From a virus, in the IMG/VR virus record IMGVR_UViG_3300002835_001171, positions 1 to 22,718 of that record: a DNA stretch of 22,718 bases, one strand, 5' to 3'. A program made the position numbers and the translations under genes. A model generated the notes under the pieces. It was not told the DNA's origin and did no database searches. It worked only from the letters and a program-made list of their open reading frames with translations. The first letter of the stretch is position 1; the number at the start of each line of letters is the position of its first letter. Of this stretch, positions 13,898-22,059 are shown in pieces.

Positions 13898-15653
13898 GAT
13901 CAATGTCCGTGTTGTAGCTAGTAAAGCCGTTTTCTTTGATAACTTTGAGAATGTTCTCCACACGTCCGGCCAGTTCATCGCGATGTGAAACAAGCCAGAT
14001 TGACTTGTGGCGTTCACGACTCATTTTCTTCAGCAAAGCCAGTGCATTCTCTACACCTTGTGTGTCTAAACCGCTGTCGATCATTTCATCAACAAACAAC
14101 AAATTGATAGGCTGGTATAAACTTTCCCAGACATCACGGAATGCCCAGCTCATACTCAATATCAATCTGTTGCGTTCGCCACGCGATAAATTATCAAAAT
14201 CTAATTCACGCCCTAGTTCTTCAATGCTGACTGTTAAATCGTTTTGGAATAACACTGTGTGCGGTAATCCAATACGATCTAGATAGTGTGTGAGCCTTAT
14301 ATTAAGATAACTTAAATTTTGCTCAATGATTTTTTTGCGAATAAAACTGTCTTTGCTGGTCAATAGTTTAAGCAAGAAATCTTGATGCTCTTGCAATCTT
14401 GTGAGTTCATTGAGTGTTTCATAATCAACTGTTTGCAGTGCCTGTCCTTGCATATCTTCAATTTGCTCACCGTATGGATCTACTTCTGCTGACTTGTCTG
14501 CAATTTGTTTTTGTAGATTTTCTAGTGTGGCACGGTGCTGAATGGCATCCTCTTCTTTGTCATAGAACATTTTAGGAGGCTTGCCTAACACACCTAATCC
14601 TTTGTGTGTGGCTTCCAGCTGCATGAGATCATGTGTGTACATTTCGGCATTGGCATGAGCTGTGGCCAGATCTTGTTGTTTACTGGCCAGTACTTCTTCA
14701 TGTTTTTCGTCATGCAGATCTTGCCCGCAGGCATGACAAGTATGTTTTTCCAATGCAGCTACGTCTTTGACTATCTTGGCAATTGTTTTTTCTTCTCGAC
14801 CTAAATCAAGTTTAATTCGACTGATAGAGCCGGCTAGGTCATTGATATCTTTGCGTTTTTGATCCCAAAGTTTGTGATCCTTGTGCGCTTGTATTTCAAC
14901 ATCAATATCAATTTCTTTTAACGCAGTTAGTGCGTTGGTAAGATTGTTAATATCTTCTGTGTGTTTGTTAGACCATAAAGTCTGGCGGCGTTTTATGGCT
15001 TCAATTTGTTCTTCGATTCTTTTGTTAGCTTCGGTAACTGCACGAATTCTAAATTCTTCTTGAGTTATTGCATCTTTAGTTTCTCGATTAAGTTCTTTAA
15101 TCCTGTCAGCTCGCTCGCTGAGCATGGTAATGCCTAACAACTGTTCAATGATGGTGCGCTGGTCGTTGGCCTTTAGACTCAGGAACGGTTCTGTGTAAGT
15201 GTTAAGTGCCAGGATATGTTTGAACATATCGTGACTTAGACCTAGAGTTTGTTCAATGGCATCCTGTGTTTCTCTGCTGTCGCCCTGTGCTTCGTCAGTG
15301 ACCATTTGCTCTTGATTGTTCACAAAGAATCTTAACACATTGGGTTTGCGACCTCGTTCAATTTTATAATCTCGGCCATTGCAAACAAAGTCTAAACTGA
15401 CCAACATGTTCTTCCCATTGGTTTTGTTTACTAAATTATCTTTGCGAATGTTTGAAAGAGCATTGCCATACAATGCATAACTTAAAGCATTGATGATAGT
15501 GGTCTTACCTGTGCCGTTACGGCTTCCATCTCCGCCTAGATCTAGATTTTCGCCTAGCACCAGTGTGAGATCACTACGATCAAAGTCAATGGCCTGTGTG
15601 GCATTGCCCACACTCATGAAATTTCGGACAGTAAGATTTTTAATGTGTATCAA
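13890..15653 (-). CDS. 46: Recombination endonuclease subunit gp46 (Rad50/SbcC-like ATPase)
   Basis: 587-residue SMC-type ATPase that pairs with gp47 to resect double-strand ends for recombination-dependent replication. Walker A GSRNGTGKTT is at 43-52, after a LGENLDLGGDG insertion typical of aquatic phage gp46. Long coiled-coil arms span ~190-300 and ~320-440, with a zinc-hook CHAC (Cys306/Cys309) at the apex. The ABC signature is LSRGERNR (489-496), Walker B INLLFVDEMID (516-526), D-loop SGLD and switch His557. The start is TTG 15653, giving a TTGA overlap with the stop of the upstream gene; the next residues, IHIKNLTVRNFMSVG, are the expected N-terminus, so the non-ATG start is well supported. 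The length is close to T4 gp46 (560 aa). Confidence 0.93.
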   Translation of the reverse strand: MIHIKNLTVRNFMSVGNATQAIDFDRSDLTLVLGENLDLGGDGSRNGTGKTTIINALSYALYGNALSNIRKDNLVNKTNGKNMLVSLDFVCNGRDYKIERGRKPNVLRFFVNNQEQMVTDEAQGDSRETQDAIEQTLGLSHDMFKHILALNTYTEPFLSLKANDQRTIIEQLLGITMLSERADRIKELNRETKDAITQEEFRIRAVTEANKRIEEQIEAIKRRQTLWSNKHTEDINNLTNALTALKEIDIDVEIQAHKDHKLWDQKRKDINDLAGSISRIKLDLGREEKTIAKIVKDVAALEKHTCHACGQDLHDEKHEEVLASKQQDLATAHANAEMYTHDLMQLEATHKGLGVLGKPPKMFYDKEEDAIQHRATLENLQKQIADKSAEVDPYGEQIEDMQGQALQTVDYETLNELTRLQEHQDFLLKLLTSKDSFIRKKIIEQNLSYLNIRLTHYLDRIGLPHTVLFQNDLTVSIEELGRELDFDNLSRGERNRLILSMSWAFRDVWESLYQPINLLFVDEMIDSGLDTQGVENALALLKKMSRERHKSIWLVSHRDELAGRVENILKVIKENGFTSYNTDIDLA

Positions 15654-16792
15654 ATGGTGTCTAGCCTATGGTTTAAAATAGTATTTGAAAATTCTTGAAC
15701 ATAAAACCTGTGGTTAAATTCAACTGTATCCTGTACACTATACATTAAATCTTTCAACTGGTCAATTGATAGTGCGCCAATTTCCTTGACAATTTTTATC
15801 ACTGCTCGTATGCGATGGTTCGGATCTTGAATTAAATCATAGTCTTCGTTCCATAGATGATCAAAAGTTTTAAATCCTAATTTTTTTATTTGAGCTAAAG
15901 ATCCAGGTGCACCTAAAATTACAAAAGGTCTTTTATACAAGATTGCTCGAAATGTTTTTTCTGTTAGATACGGATACGGGTATTGTAATACAGTCTCAAC
16001 CGACACGTATAAAAATGCCTGCTGAACCGACGGAATATCCCACCGATTTATATTTGGTGCACCGGTGATTGTTGTATCTTTCCAATTGTTGGAAAAAAAC
16101 CAATGGTGTCGATTAAAAACGTCTTGCCCAGCAACATCTATGCCAAATCGATCATTAATGTTAGTAAACGGAGTCGTTGTTACAAATATCAAATCAGTTG
16201 GCAGGTTTGTAGTGTCGCTGCTAATCTTTGTTGTGTTTGAAAGTGTGGCCAGGGCGGAATTAAAATGCCAGGACAGAATACCACAGTCTAGCAACTGGTG
16301 TTCTCGAAGATAGCACAAAAACATGACCCGATGCAATCGTTTGGCACCATTTAAACAGATGTAGGATTTAACAATTTTGTCAACATTGATATCAATTGAT
16401 TGAGGATTTGGATCAGTTTGTTTCAGTAAATAGTTATTTTCAAATATTTGCATGCCAAACTCGTCGGTTACTCCTTGATTTATTTCGCTTGAAATACCAT
16501 AGTGATTGGTCAGCAACAGGCAAAAGCACACAGATATGTCCAAATGATTTAAACAGGTCATGAGATTGCTGATAATAAATCCATCTCCGCTGCTTCCATA
16601 GTAAAAGTCTGTGTCATAATGATAAATTAAAATTCGATCATTTGGATCATAATGATCTTTATATGCCAAAGACAAACTCTGGTACAATCGGCCAGGATCA
16701 TTTGCTAAATTATGTAAATTAATTTCGGCTATAATGTTATATTTTGCTTGTAGCCTAGCATAAACCATTGGCCATAGAGGATATGTCAGCAT
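15650..16792 (-). CDS. Glycosyltransferase-like protein inserted between gp47 and gp46
   Basis: 380-residue soluble protein. An N-terminal half with ILIYHYDTDFYYG holds a DxD-like Asp60-Thr-Asp62. A middle motif NGAKRLHRVMFLCYLREHQLLD (split: NGAKRLHR, then FLCYLREHQLLDCGILSW) precedes a conserved-looking C-terminal block with VSVETVLQYPYPYLTEKTFR, KRPFVILGAPGSLAQIKKLG and FKTFDHLWNEDYD. The TEKTF…kPFvilG.pg.l…L…GF.TF…YD pattern recurs in a glycosyltransferase-like family of marine phages and bacteria. The exact activity is not identifiable. It shares a four-base TTGA overlap with gp46, so translation is coupled. In T4, α-glucosyltransferase lies between gp47 and gp55, an intriguing but unproven positional parallel. 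RBS upstream of ATG 16792 is weak. Confidence 0.6.
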   Translation of the reverse strand: MLTYPLWPMVYARLQAKYNIIAEINLHNLANDPGRLYQSLSLAYKDHYDPNDRILIYHYDTDFYYGSSGDGFIISNLMTCLNHLDISVCFCLLLTNHYGISSEINQGVTDEFGMQIFENNYLLKQTDPNPQSIDINVDKIVKSYICLNGAKRLHRVMFLCYLREHQLLDCGILSWHFNSALATLSNTTKISSDTTNLPTDLIFVTTTPFTNINDRFGIDVAGQDVFNRHHWFFSNNWKDTTITGAPNINRWDIPSVQQAFLYVSVETVLQYPYPYLTEKTFRAILYKRPFVILGAPGSLAQIKKLGFKTFDHLWNEDYDLIQDPNHRIRAVIKIVKEIGALSIDQLKDLMYSVQDTVEFNHRFYVQEFSNTILNHRLDTI

Positions 16793-16819
16793 AGTAGCTT
16801 TGATTTTTTTAATGGCATT

Positions 16820-17833
16820 TCATAAATTCTGATAGATTTGCAGCAATAACTTTGAATCAAAGAATTCAGATTCAATATTGGTCAGTTGGTCTGTGACAAT
16901 TTGATCTACACTTTCAAATTTGATTTCGCCAGGCGACATGTCTGTGTCTACTGCTGAATTCTTAACAGGAATCAGTGCCATTTCACGCAGATTATAATCC
17001 TTGACAAACGTATCTTTGATAAAGTTTGCTTCCTCGTAGCTGATGTCAATGTCTAATTCTACACGAATATGCATATTTGGTGCTAGCAGTGTCGGGGCAC
17101 TGTCGATTACTTGACTAAGTTTGAGCACACGATATAATGGTTGTCCTGGCCAAGCATGATATTCCGGCTCATCTCCCCAGTTCAATATCATCATTCCGCG
17201 ATCTGCATCTCCGGCATCTGCATAATTATGAGGAAAGCAATTGCCAATGTAATGTATATTTTTACGTTGTTGTCTAAGATGAAAGTGCCCACTAAAGACT
17301 CGATCTACACCACCAAAATCTTCTGCCGATATTTCTCCATGGTCTGGCATCTCTACCATGGCATTCATTTTGAAATGTGGCAGTTCAAAATGTCCAAACA
17401 CATATTTGGATGTTAATTTGGGCACACGCTTGTGATCATCTCCAACTAGCCAAGGAGCAATAGTTACATCACCATCAGTGAACCAGTCGTTTACAATTTG
17501 AATGTTGGGCAGGTGTCGAGCCCATTCAGTGCTGTAGATATCACGTCGGTCACGATAGTACAAGTCATGATTGCCAGGAATAAAATAAAAGCGATCAAAT
17601 GCCGCCGAAAGCTTTTCTAAACTACGCAAACTGTATTGCAAGGTCTGCATGTTTATGCTGGCACGATGATGACTCCAATCACCCAGGAACATGCCAGTCT
17701 CACAACCATTTTTTTTGGCAGTGGCAATAAACCAATCAACAAAATTGCTGCAGTCTTGATTGTGAACAAGACTGTTTGATTTCAGCCCAAAATGTATATC
17801 TGTGCAAACTGCAACTTTTTTAAATAGACTCAT
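16820..17833 (-). CDS. 47: Recombination endonuclease subunit gp47 (Mre11/SbcD-like nuclease)
   Basis: 337-residue calcineurin-type phosphoesterase, the nuclease partner of gp46. All metal-binding motifs are visible: TDIHFG (Asp12, His14), LGDWSHHR (Asp52), PGNHD (Asn88, His89), FGHFE (His148) and SGHFHLRQ (His183, His185). The length matches T4 gp47 (339 aa). ATG 17833 lies 7 bases after the gp55 stop. The partner gp46 is separated from it by the glycosyltransferase-like gene, whereas in T4 only two small ORFs lie between them. The complex processes DNA ends and is also linked to host DNA breakdown in T4. Confidence 0.94.
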   Translation of the reverse strand: MSLFKKVAVCTDIHFGLKSNSLVHNQDCSNFVDWFIATAKKNGCETGMFLGDWSHHRASINMQTLQYSLRSLEKLSAAFDRFYFIPGNHDLYYRDRRDIYSTEWARHLPNIQIVNDWFTDGDVTIAPWLVGDDHKRVPKLTSKYVFGHFELPHFKMNAMVEMPDHGEISAEDFGGVDRVFSGHFHLRQQRKNIHYIGNCFPHNYADAGDADRGMMILNWGDEPEYHAWPGQPLYRVLKLSQVIDSAPTLLAPNMHIRVELDIDISYEEANFIKDTFVKDYNLREMALIPVKNSAVDTDMSPGEIKFESVDQIVTDQLTNIESEFFDSKLLLQIYQNL

Positions 17834-17840
17834 TGAGTAA

Positions 17841-18743
17841 TTATACTACATCATCTAGACTGGAGTAAACCGGACCGGACAACGCCATCATTGAATGTTT
17901 GCCAGTGTTTTGTCGCGTCCATGACGGATTGAGACCATTCATTTCTAATATGTCGTCTCTGATATTTTGATTTTTCTTTTCTAAATTCAAGATACGAGTA
18001 AAGCTATTAGTGATAGCGGCAGTATAATACGCAAAAGGGTTCTGCGATTTTGATTCATCGAACTGAAGTCCGATTTGACTGAGCTGCAACAGGGCTTGTC
18101 CGCGCATTTCTTCATTGTAGGTGTATCCTCTCCAATTTGATCGTGTGGCATAACGCTCACATAACTTCATAAACATAGTAGCCAACTTGCGAGTCATTTC
18201 GCCATGATCTCTGCTGAACTCGCCGTTGACTAAATCGCCTTTCCAATGGCTTTTGCCCACAAGATAAGGAACTTTATTTTCATCTAAGCGATAGTGATAA
18301 AATGGAGGAAAGTTTAATCTAACATGTTTGGGATCCAACACAGGAATTTCCACCAGTTCTGCCAATGGATCTTCCTCCTCCATTTCCAGTTCAAAAATAT
18401 CTTGAAGCTTTTGTTTTTTGGCCTCAGCTTTGGTAATCTTTTTAGGCGCCATTGGAATATGCTCCCAACAGGTTATCCTAAACACAAGATCAGTGTTGGC
18501 AATCTTTTTAGGATCTACAATTATACCTTCACGTTTGAGCCGGTCTGCACGATTGCGCCGCGCCTCGGCCACAGTTTTTTGATTGATTTTGTTAACTGCT
18601 GGTAAAATAATATCGTATTGGTGATCCAATTTGGGATCACGGAATGTGCAATATGTATTTTTACTTGAATGTATTTCTTTAAGAATATCTCTGTTGTTGA
18701 GATAGTTGACTTTGGCTGGGGTTCTAGCTATAGTTTCTGCCAC
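17841..18743 (-). CDS. 55: Late-transcription sigma factor gp55
   Basis: 300-residue T4-type late sigma factor, which directs host RNA polymerase to late promoters in concert with the sliding clamp. The sigma-2-like core is in the C-terminal half: MTRKLATMFMKLCERYATRS, WRGYTYNEEMRGQALLQL and NPFAYYTAAITNSFTRILNL. The C-terminus ends SLDDVV, resembling the short acidic/hydrophobic clamp-binding tail of gp55/gp33 (inference). T4 gp55 is 185 aa; the extra N-terminal ~115-150 residues (LNNRDILKEIHSSKNTYC onward) are a feature of aquatic phage versions. GTG 18743 is chosen because AGGAG lies 8 bases upstream; the frame also opens at TTG 18785, but that would enclose the RBS and promoter box. First gene of the minus-strand operon. 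Confidence 0.9.
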   Translation of the reverse strand: MAETIARTPAKVNYLNNRDILKEIHSSKNTYCTFRDPKLDHQYDIILPAVNKINQKTVAEARRNRADRLKREGIIVDPKKIANTDLVFRITCWEHIPMAPKKITKAEAKKQKLQDIFELEMEEEDPLAELVEIPVLDPKHVRLNFPPFYHYRLDENKVPYLVGKSHWKGDLVNGEFSRDHGEMTRKLATMFMKLCERYATRSNWRGYTYNEEMRGQALLQLSQIGLQFDESKSQNPFAYYTAAITNSFTRILNLEKKNQNIRDDILEMNGLNPSWTRQNTGKHSMMALSGPVYSSLDDVV

Positions 18744-18762
18744 TGATGTTCTCCTGAATATA

Positions 18763-18769
18763 TATTTAT
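18763..18769 (-). promoter_or_regulatory. Candidate late promoter box ATAAATA upstream of gp55
   Basis: The reverse strand reads CAATAAATATATATTCAGGAG, in which ATAAATA is 20 bases before GTG 18743 and the AGGAG RBS lies between. It resembles T4 TATAAATA and would place gp55 under its own control; an early promoter cannot be excluded. Confidence 0.45.
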
Positions 18770-18827
18770 TGTAGCACAAACACAACAGTTGTCAACCTTA
18801 ATCATTATATTTGCCGATTATTTTACT

Positions 18828-18835
18828 GGTAAATA
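18828..18835 (+). promoter_or_regulatory. Candidate late promoter box GGTAAATACTGG upstream of gp48-like gene
   Basis: Plus-strand GGTAAATACTGG ends its TAAATA core 18 bases before ATG 18853, the same string and spacing as upstream of the portal gene. It is the only visible promoter candidate for the downstream baseplate operon. Confidence 0.5.
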
Positions 18836-18852
18836 CTGGACAGAGAACAAAC

Positions 18853-20292
18853 ATGGCCGGACTAACACCAGAAGAACAAGCATTTTATATAGAGGACCTT
18901 GCACGAGTAACTGAGTCTATTGCTTTTCTGCAACAAAGGATTGCAGAAAATCAAACGGCTATCAACGAAGCACAGGTTCAAATCAATGCGGCCCAACAGA
19001 CTATTGCAATTGATCAAGCTAACTTAAATAATCCAGATGTTGATCCTGCCTTCTTGCCGGATATTCGTGAAAACATCGTTGAAGCACAAGCAAGTATCAA
19101 TCAAAATCAAATTGTTATTCAACAATCAACCAACACTATTGCAGTAGACCAAAATCAACTTGGTGAACTGGAATTATTTCAGGAACGAGATCAAGAAGCA
19201 TTAACAGGAACTGCATCACCTAGTCCGGTTTCTACCACTGTAAATGTCCAATCAGTGACCACGGCAGTGGGGGTACCGGTCAGTCAAATAGCTCAATCTG
19301 CTGGTGCAGTACCAAACAACATTGCCAGGCCAGCAGCATACAACAGCAATGGACAGTTAAATCCAGGCTATGTATTGGATGAAAACAACAATCCTGTGTT
19401 TGTGGGTGTCAACACCGCGGCCACACCTGTGTCAACTTCGCAGCTGTCAGCGGCACAACAACAGGCCACACTTAGACTGGCTCAACAACAACAGACTATT
19501 GCTGCCCAACAACGCACAGTAAACTATGGAGATTGGCGAGTCAAGCTAAGTCTGGCGCCCAATGCCAAATATTTGTACAATTCTAGCAATCCTGGGATAC
19601 TGCAACCATTGTCCAGCAACAAAGGCACAGGCGGTGTTATATTTCCCTACACTCCGTCAATAGATACTGCGTATCGAGCCAACTATAGCAACTATGATTT
19701 AACACATTCGAACTATCGAGGATATTTTTATCAAAACAGCTATGTGGATGCAGTAAGCATGCGAGCTACGTTTACTGCTCAGAACACCAATGAAGCAAAC
19801 TATCTGCTGGCAGTAATACATTTTTTCCGTTCAGTGACAAAAATGTTTTACGGGGCCAATGACAGTCTACGAGGATCACCGCCACCATTGGTATTTTTAA
19901 CCGGACTAGGGTCTTATCAGTTTGCACAACATCCCTGTGTGGTAAGTAGTTTTGCTTATAATTTACCATCAGATGTAGACTATATCCGGGCACTGAGCAA
20001 CAGCAATCTTGGAACCAATCAACAAAATCAACAAATAAATCAAAGCACAATTCCCACAAACGGGTCAACCAGCAGCGATAGATTGGCCAATAATGGGCTA
20101 CCAGCTGGTGCCACTGCCACACCAAATCCTGCGCCAAACACTGCAGATTTATTAAACTCACCTACCTATGTGCCAACTAAATTAGAAATGACAATAACTT
20201 TACTGCCTATACAAAGTCGTCAACAAGTAAGTCAAAATTTTAACATGCAAGATTTTGCCAGTGGATCATTGTTAAATGGAGGATACTGGTAA
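18853..20292 (+). CDS. Baseplate/tail-tube junction protein, gp48-like
   Basis: 479-residue virion protein. Residues ~8-115 are a Gln/Asn/Ala-rich helical coiled coil with heptad-like repeats, followed by a low-complexity linker. A globular domain at ~225-385 contains DWRVKLSLAPNAKYLYN, GGVIFPYTPSIDTAYRANYS, THSNYRGYFYQNS, NEANYLLAVIHFFRSVTKMF and FAYNLPSDVDYIRA. This block is characteristic of a tail-tube-like baseplate protein of aquatic T4-like phages, usually called gp48 (tail tube cap/initiator); a gp54 assignment is also possible. ATG 18853 is chosen over TTG 18811, which would enclose the promoter-like box. The stop overlaps the gp53 start (TAATG), consistent with a joint baseplate role. 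Confidence 0.7.
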   Translation: MAGLTPEEQAFYIEDLARVTESIAFLQQRIAENQTAINEAQVQINAAQQTIAIDQANLNNPDVDPAFLPDIRENIVEAQASINQNQIVIQQSTNTIAVDQNQLGELELFQERDQEALTGTASPSPVSTTVNVQSVTTAVGVPVSQIAQSAGAVPNNIARPAAYNSNGQLNPGYVLDENNNPVFVGVNTAATPVSTSQLSAAQQQATLRLAQQQQTIAAQQRTVNYGDWRVKLSLAPNAKYLYNSSNPGILQPLSSNKGTGGVIFPYTPSIDTAYRANYSNYDLTHSNYRGYFYQNSYVDAVSMRATFTAQNTNEANYLLAVIHFFRSVTKMFYGANDSLRGSPPPLVFLTGLGSYQFAQHPCVVSSFAYNLPSDVDYIRALSNSNLGTNQQNQQINQSTIPTNGSTSSDRLANNGLPAGATATPNPAPNTADLLNSPTYVPTKLEMTITLLPIQSRQQVSQNFNMQDFASGSLLNGGYW

Positions 20293-20591
20293 TGGCTTCA
20301 TACGATTCAACTAGTCCTTATTATCTCACTGGGTATAGTCAGTTTTTCTTAGATACTATGATCAATCGTCCCATACCCAAACAACCAGATGATATATTGT
20401 TCAAACTAAATTTGACTTATCAATACCGACCAGATTTACTAGCATTTGATTTGTACAAAGATTCACGATTGTGGTGGGTGTTTTATCAAAGAAACCCCAA
20501 TACATTACAGGCGCCACCATTGGATTTTGCCGCTGGTGTTGCTATATATTTGCCAAAACTTGCTACACTAAAGTCAGCATTGGGATTCTAA
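20292..20591 (+). CDS. 53: Baseplate wedge subunit gp53
   Basis: 99-residue protein with the gp53 family pattern: YYLTGYSQFFLDTMINRPIP at the N-terminus, then DDILFKLNLTYQYRPDLLAF, DLYKDSRLWWVFYQRNPN, and DFAAGVAIYLPK followed by a short helix. gp53 completes the T4 baseplate wedge and binds near the hub. T4 gp53 is 196 aa, so this is a compact version with only the conserved domain, as in many aquatic T4-like phages. The start overlaps the gp48-like stop by one base (TAATG); the stop is one base before the next gene. Confidence 0.9.
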   Translation: MASYDSTSPYYLTGYSQFFLDTMINRPIPKQPDDILFKLNLTYQYRPDLLAFDLYKDSRLWWVFYQRNPNTLQAPPLDFAAGVAIYLPKLATLKSALGF

Positions 20592-20592
20592 C

Positions 20593-22044
20593 ATGTCGCA
20601 ACCACCTATCGCCAGTTCTGGAGTTATAGCAAGTGTTCAGCAGACTGCCAAAGATGACGGTGCTTTAAATCAAGACCCCAATCAACCTGGTACTGTGCTG
20701 ACATTAGACGGCAGAATTATACCAGCTGGAACTCCTACTGCTACTCCTGCTGCTTCAAATACCACGGTGGTCAATGGGCAAACAATATCAGCCACTGATG
20801 AAGCAGGAACAAATGCTCCTTTAAAATCTATAACCCAGACGCAGGCTACTCCTCCGTACAACCCTAATTTGACTGCTCCAGTTGGTACACTGGGCAGTGG
20901 AACATTTGGCATTTTAAATCAAGACGGTAGTCAAGCAGGACCTAACAGTGGTGTTGGGCAATTTTTTGCTGCAGGGCAACTTCCTGGAGCAGGGTCTGGA
21001 TCAGGGGTCAACAATTTGGCTAACCAAAGCGATGACAATCCGGGGGCTACCAATGCTCCTGCAGGAACACAACAGGTGTTAACACAAACATTTGCTGGAC
21101 AAATCGTCACACAACAAAATCAATTGGATCGATATGCCAGTTATACCTATGCACTGTCGTGGTACTTGCTAACACCAGAACAATATAGTATTTTTCAAAC
21201 AGGATCAAAAAATTCATCGTTGTGGATGTTATTGATGCAGAGCGGCGGTGCTGCGGCTACTCCTACACAGTCTTTTGAAAATAGTGAACAAACATCTTCT
21301 AGCATGGGAGGACGTAGCCAATTTTTTCCCTATGATTTCTACATGGATGATTTAGAAATTACTACATTAGTTCCATTGGGAGGTACAGGGTTGTGTCATA
21401 GTGCCACTGATATAAAATTTAAAATTGTTGAGCCCAATGGCATTACTTTAATCAATAACTTGTACAACGCAGTAACTACGTTGTACAAACAACCTCAGAC
21501 AACCTCTACCGCAACAACAGTCAATACCAATGCTACCACGTCTATTCAAAATCCCAATTACCCAATGGCACATTACTGTATGGTCATACATTTTTATGGA
21601 TATGACCAACAAGGCAATTTGGTTGCACCTGCTACAGGTTCTTATGGCCCCAATGGCGGCCGTGCCGCAACTGATCCTACAGCAGTGATAGAAAAATATT
21701 ATCCATTTATTATAACAAATTTAAAATATAGAATGGCCAATAAACAAATTGAATATGAATTAACCGGCAAGCCACAAGCACAGAATTATAATCTTGGTAC
21801 TGATCGCGGCAGTATCCCGTTTAACTTTAATCTAGCAGGAACCACAGTGGGACAATTGCTGTCAGGTACTGGAATCAGCACTCAAACCAATACCGCAGAT
21901 CCCGGTGCCAGAATAACCAACCCTACTCCGCCATCAGCAGGTGCAGGCAGAGGATTTGTCAATCCTCCATTGGTAGGTGATACCAATCCTTCCTATGTCA
22001 ACAGCACCAATGGTAGCGAATCTGTTATAGGAATTGATTTTTAA
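20593..22044 (+). CDS. Virion structural protein, probable baseplate component (unassigned)
   Basis: 483-residue protein I cannot equate with a named T4 gene. Residues 1-170 are low complexity and probably disordered (Ala, Thr, Asn, Pro, Gly, Gln). A globular part follows: LDRYASYTYALSWYLLTPEQ (178-197), FPYDFYMDDLEITTLVPLGG (245-264), DIKFKIVEPNGITLINNL, MAHYCMVIHFYGYDQQGN, and YYPFIITNLKYRMANKQIEY. The last parts have a β-rich character like baseplate or fibre-adaptor proteins. The C-terminal ~60 residues are again disordered and contain AGAGRGFVNP (449-458), a decapeptide repeated in the N-terminus of the next protein. Tight packing with gp53 and composition support a virion role. Such long disordered Ala/Thr/Asn arms are common in structural proteins of marine myoviruses. 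Confidence 0.7.
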   Translation: MSQPPIASSGVIASVQQTAKDDGALNQDPNQPGTVLTLDGRIIPAGTPTATPAASNTTVVNGQTISATDEAGTNAPLKSITQTQATPPYNPNLTAPVGTLGSGTFGILNQDGSQAGPNSGVGQFFAAGQLPGAGSGSGVNNLANQSDDNPGATNAPAGTQQVLTQTFAGQIVTQQNQLDRYASYTYALSWYLLTPEQYSIFQTGSKNSSLWMLLMQSGGAAATPTQSFENSEQTSSSMGGRSQFFPYDFYMDDLEITTLVPLGGTGLCHSATDIKFKIVEPNGITLINNLYNAVTTLYKQPQTTSTATTVNTNATTSIQNPNYPMAHYCMVIHFYGYDQQGNLVAPATGSYGPNGGRAATDPTAVIEKYYPFIITNLKYRMANKQIEYELTGKPQAQNYNLGTDRGSIPFNFNLAGTTVGQLLSGTGISTQTNTADPGARITNPTPPSAGAGRGFVNPPLVGDTNPSYVNSTNGSESVIGIDF

Positions 22045-22059
22045 TTATTTTTAAATCCT

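Noticed and set aside
18744-18785. Upstream TTG start for gp55
   Set aside because: It would place the AGGAG RBS and ATAAATA box inside the gene; GTG 18743 is correctly spaced from AGGAG.
18811-18852. Upstream TTG start for the gp48-like gene
   Set aside because: The extension would translate the promoter-like GGTAAATACTGG; the ATG at 18853 begins a normal MAGLTPEEQ N-terminus.
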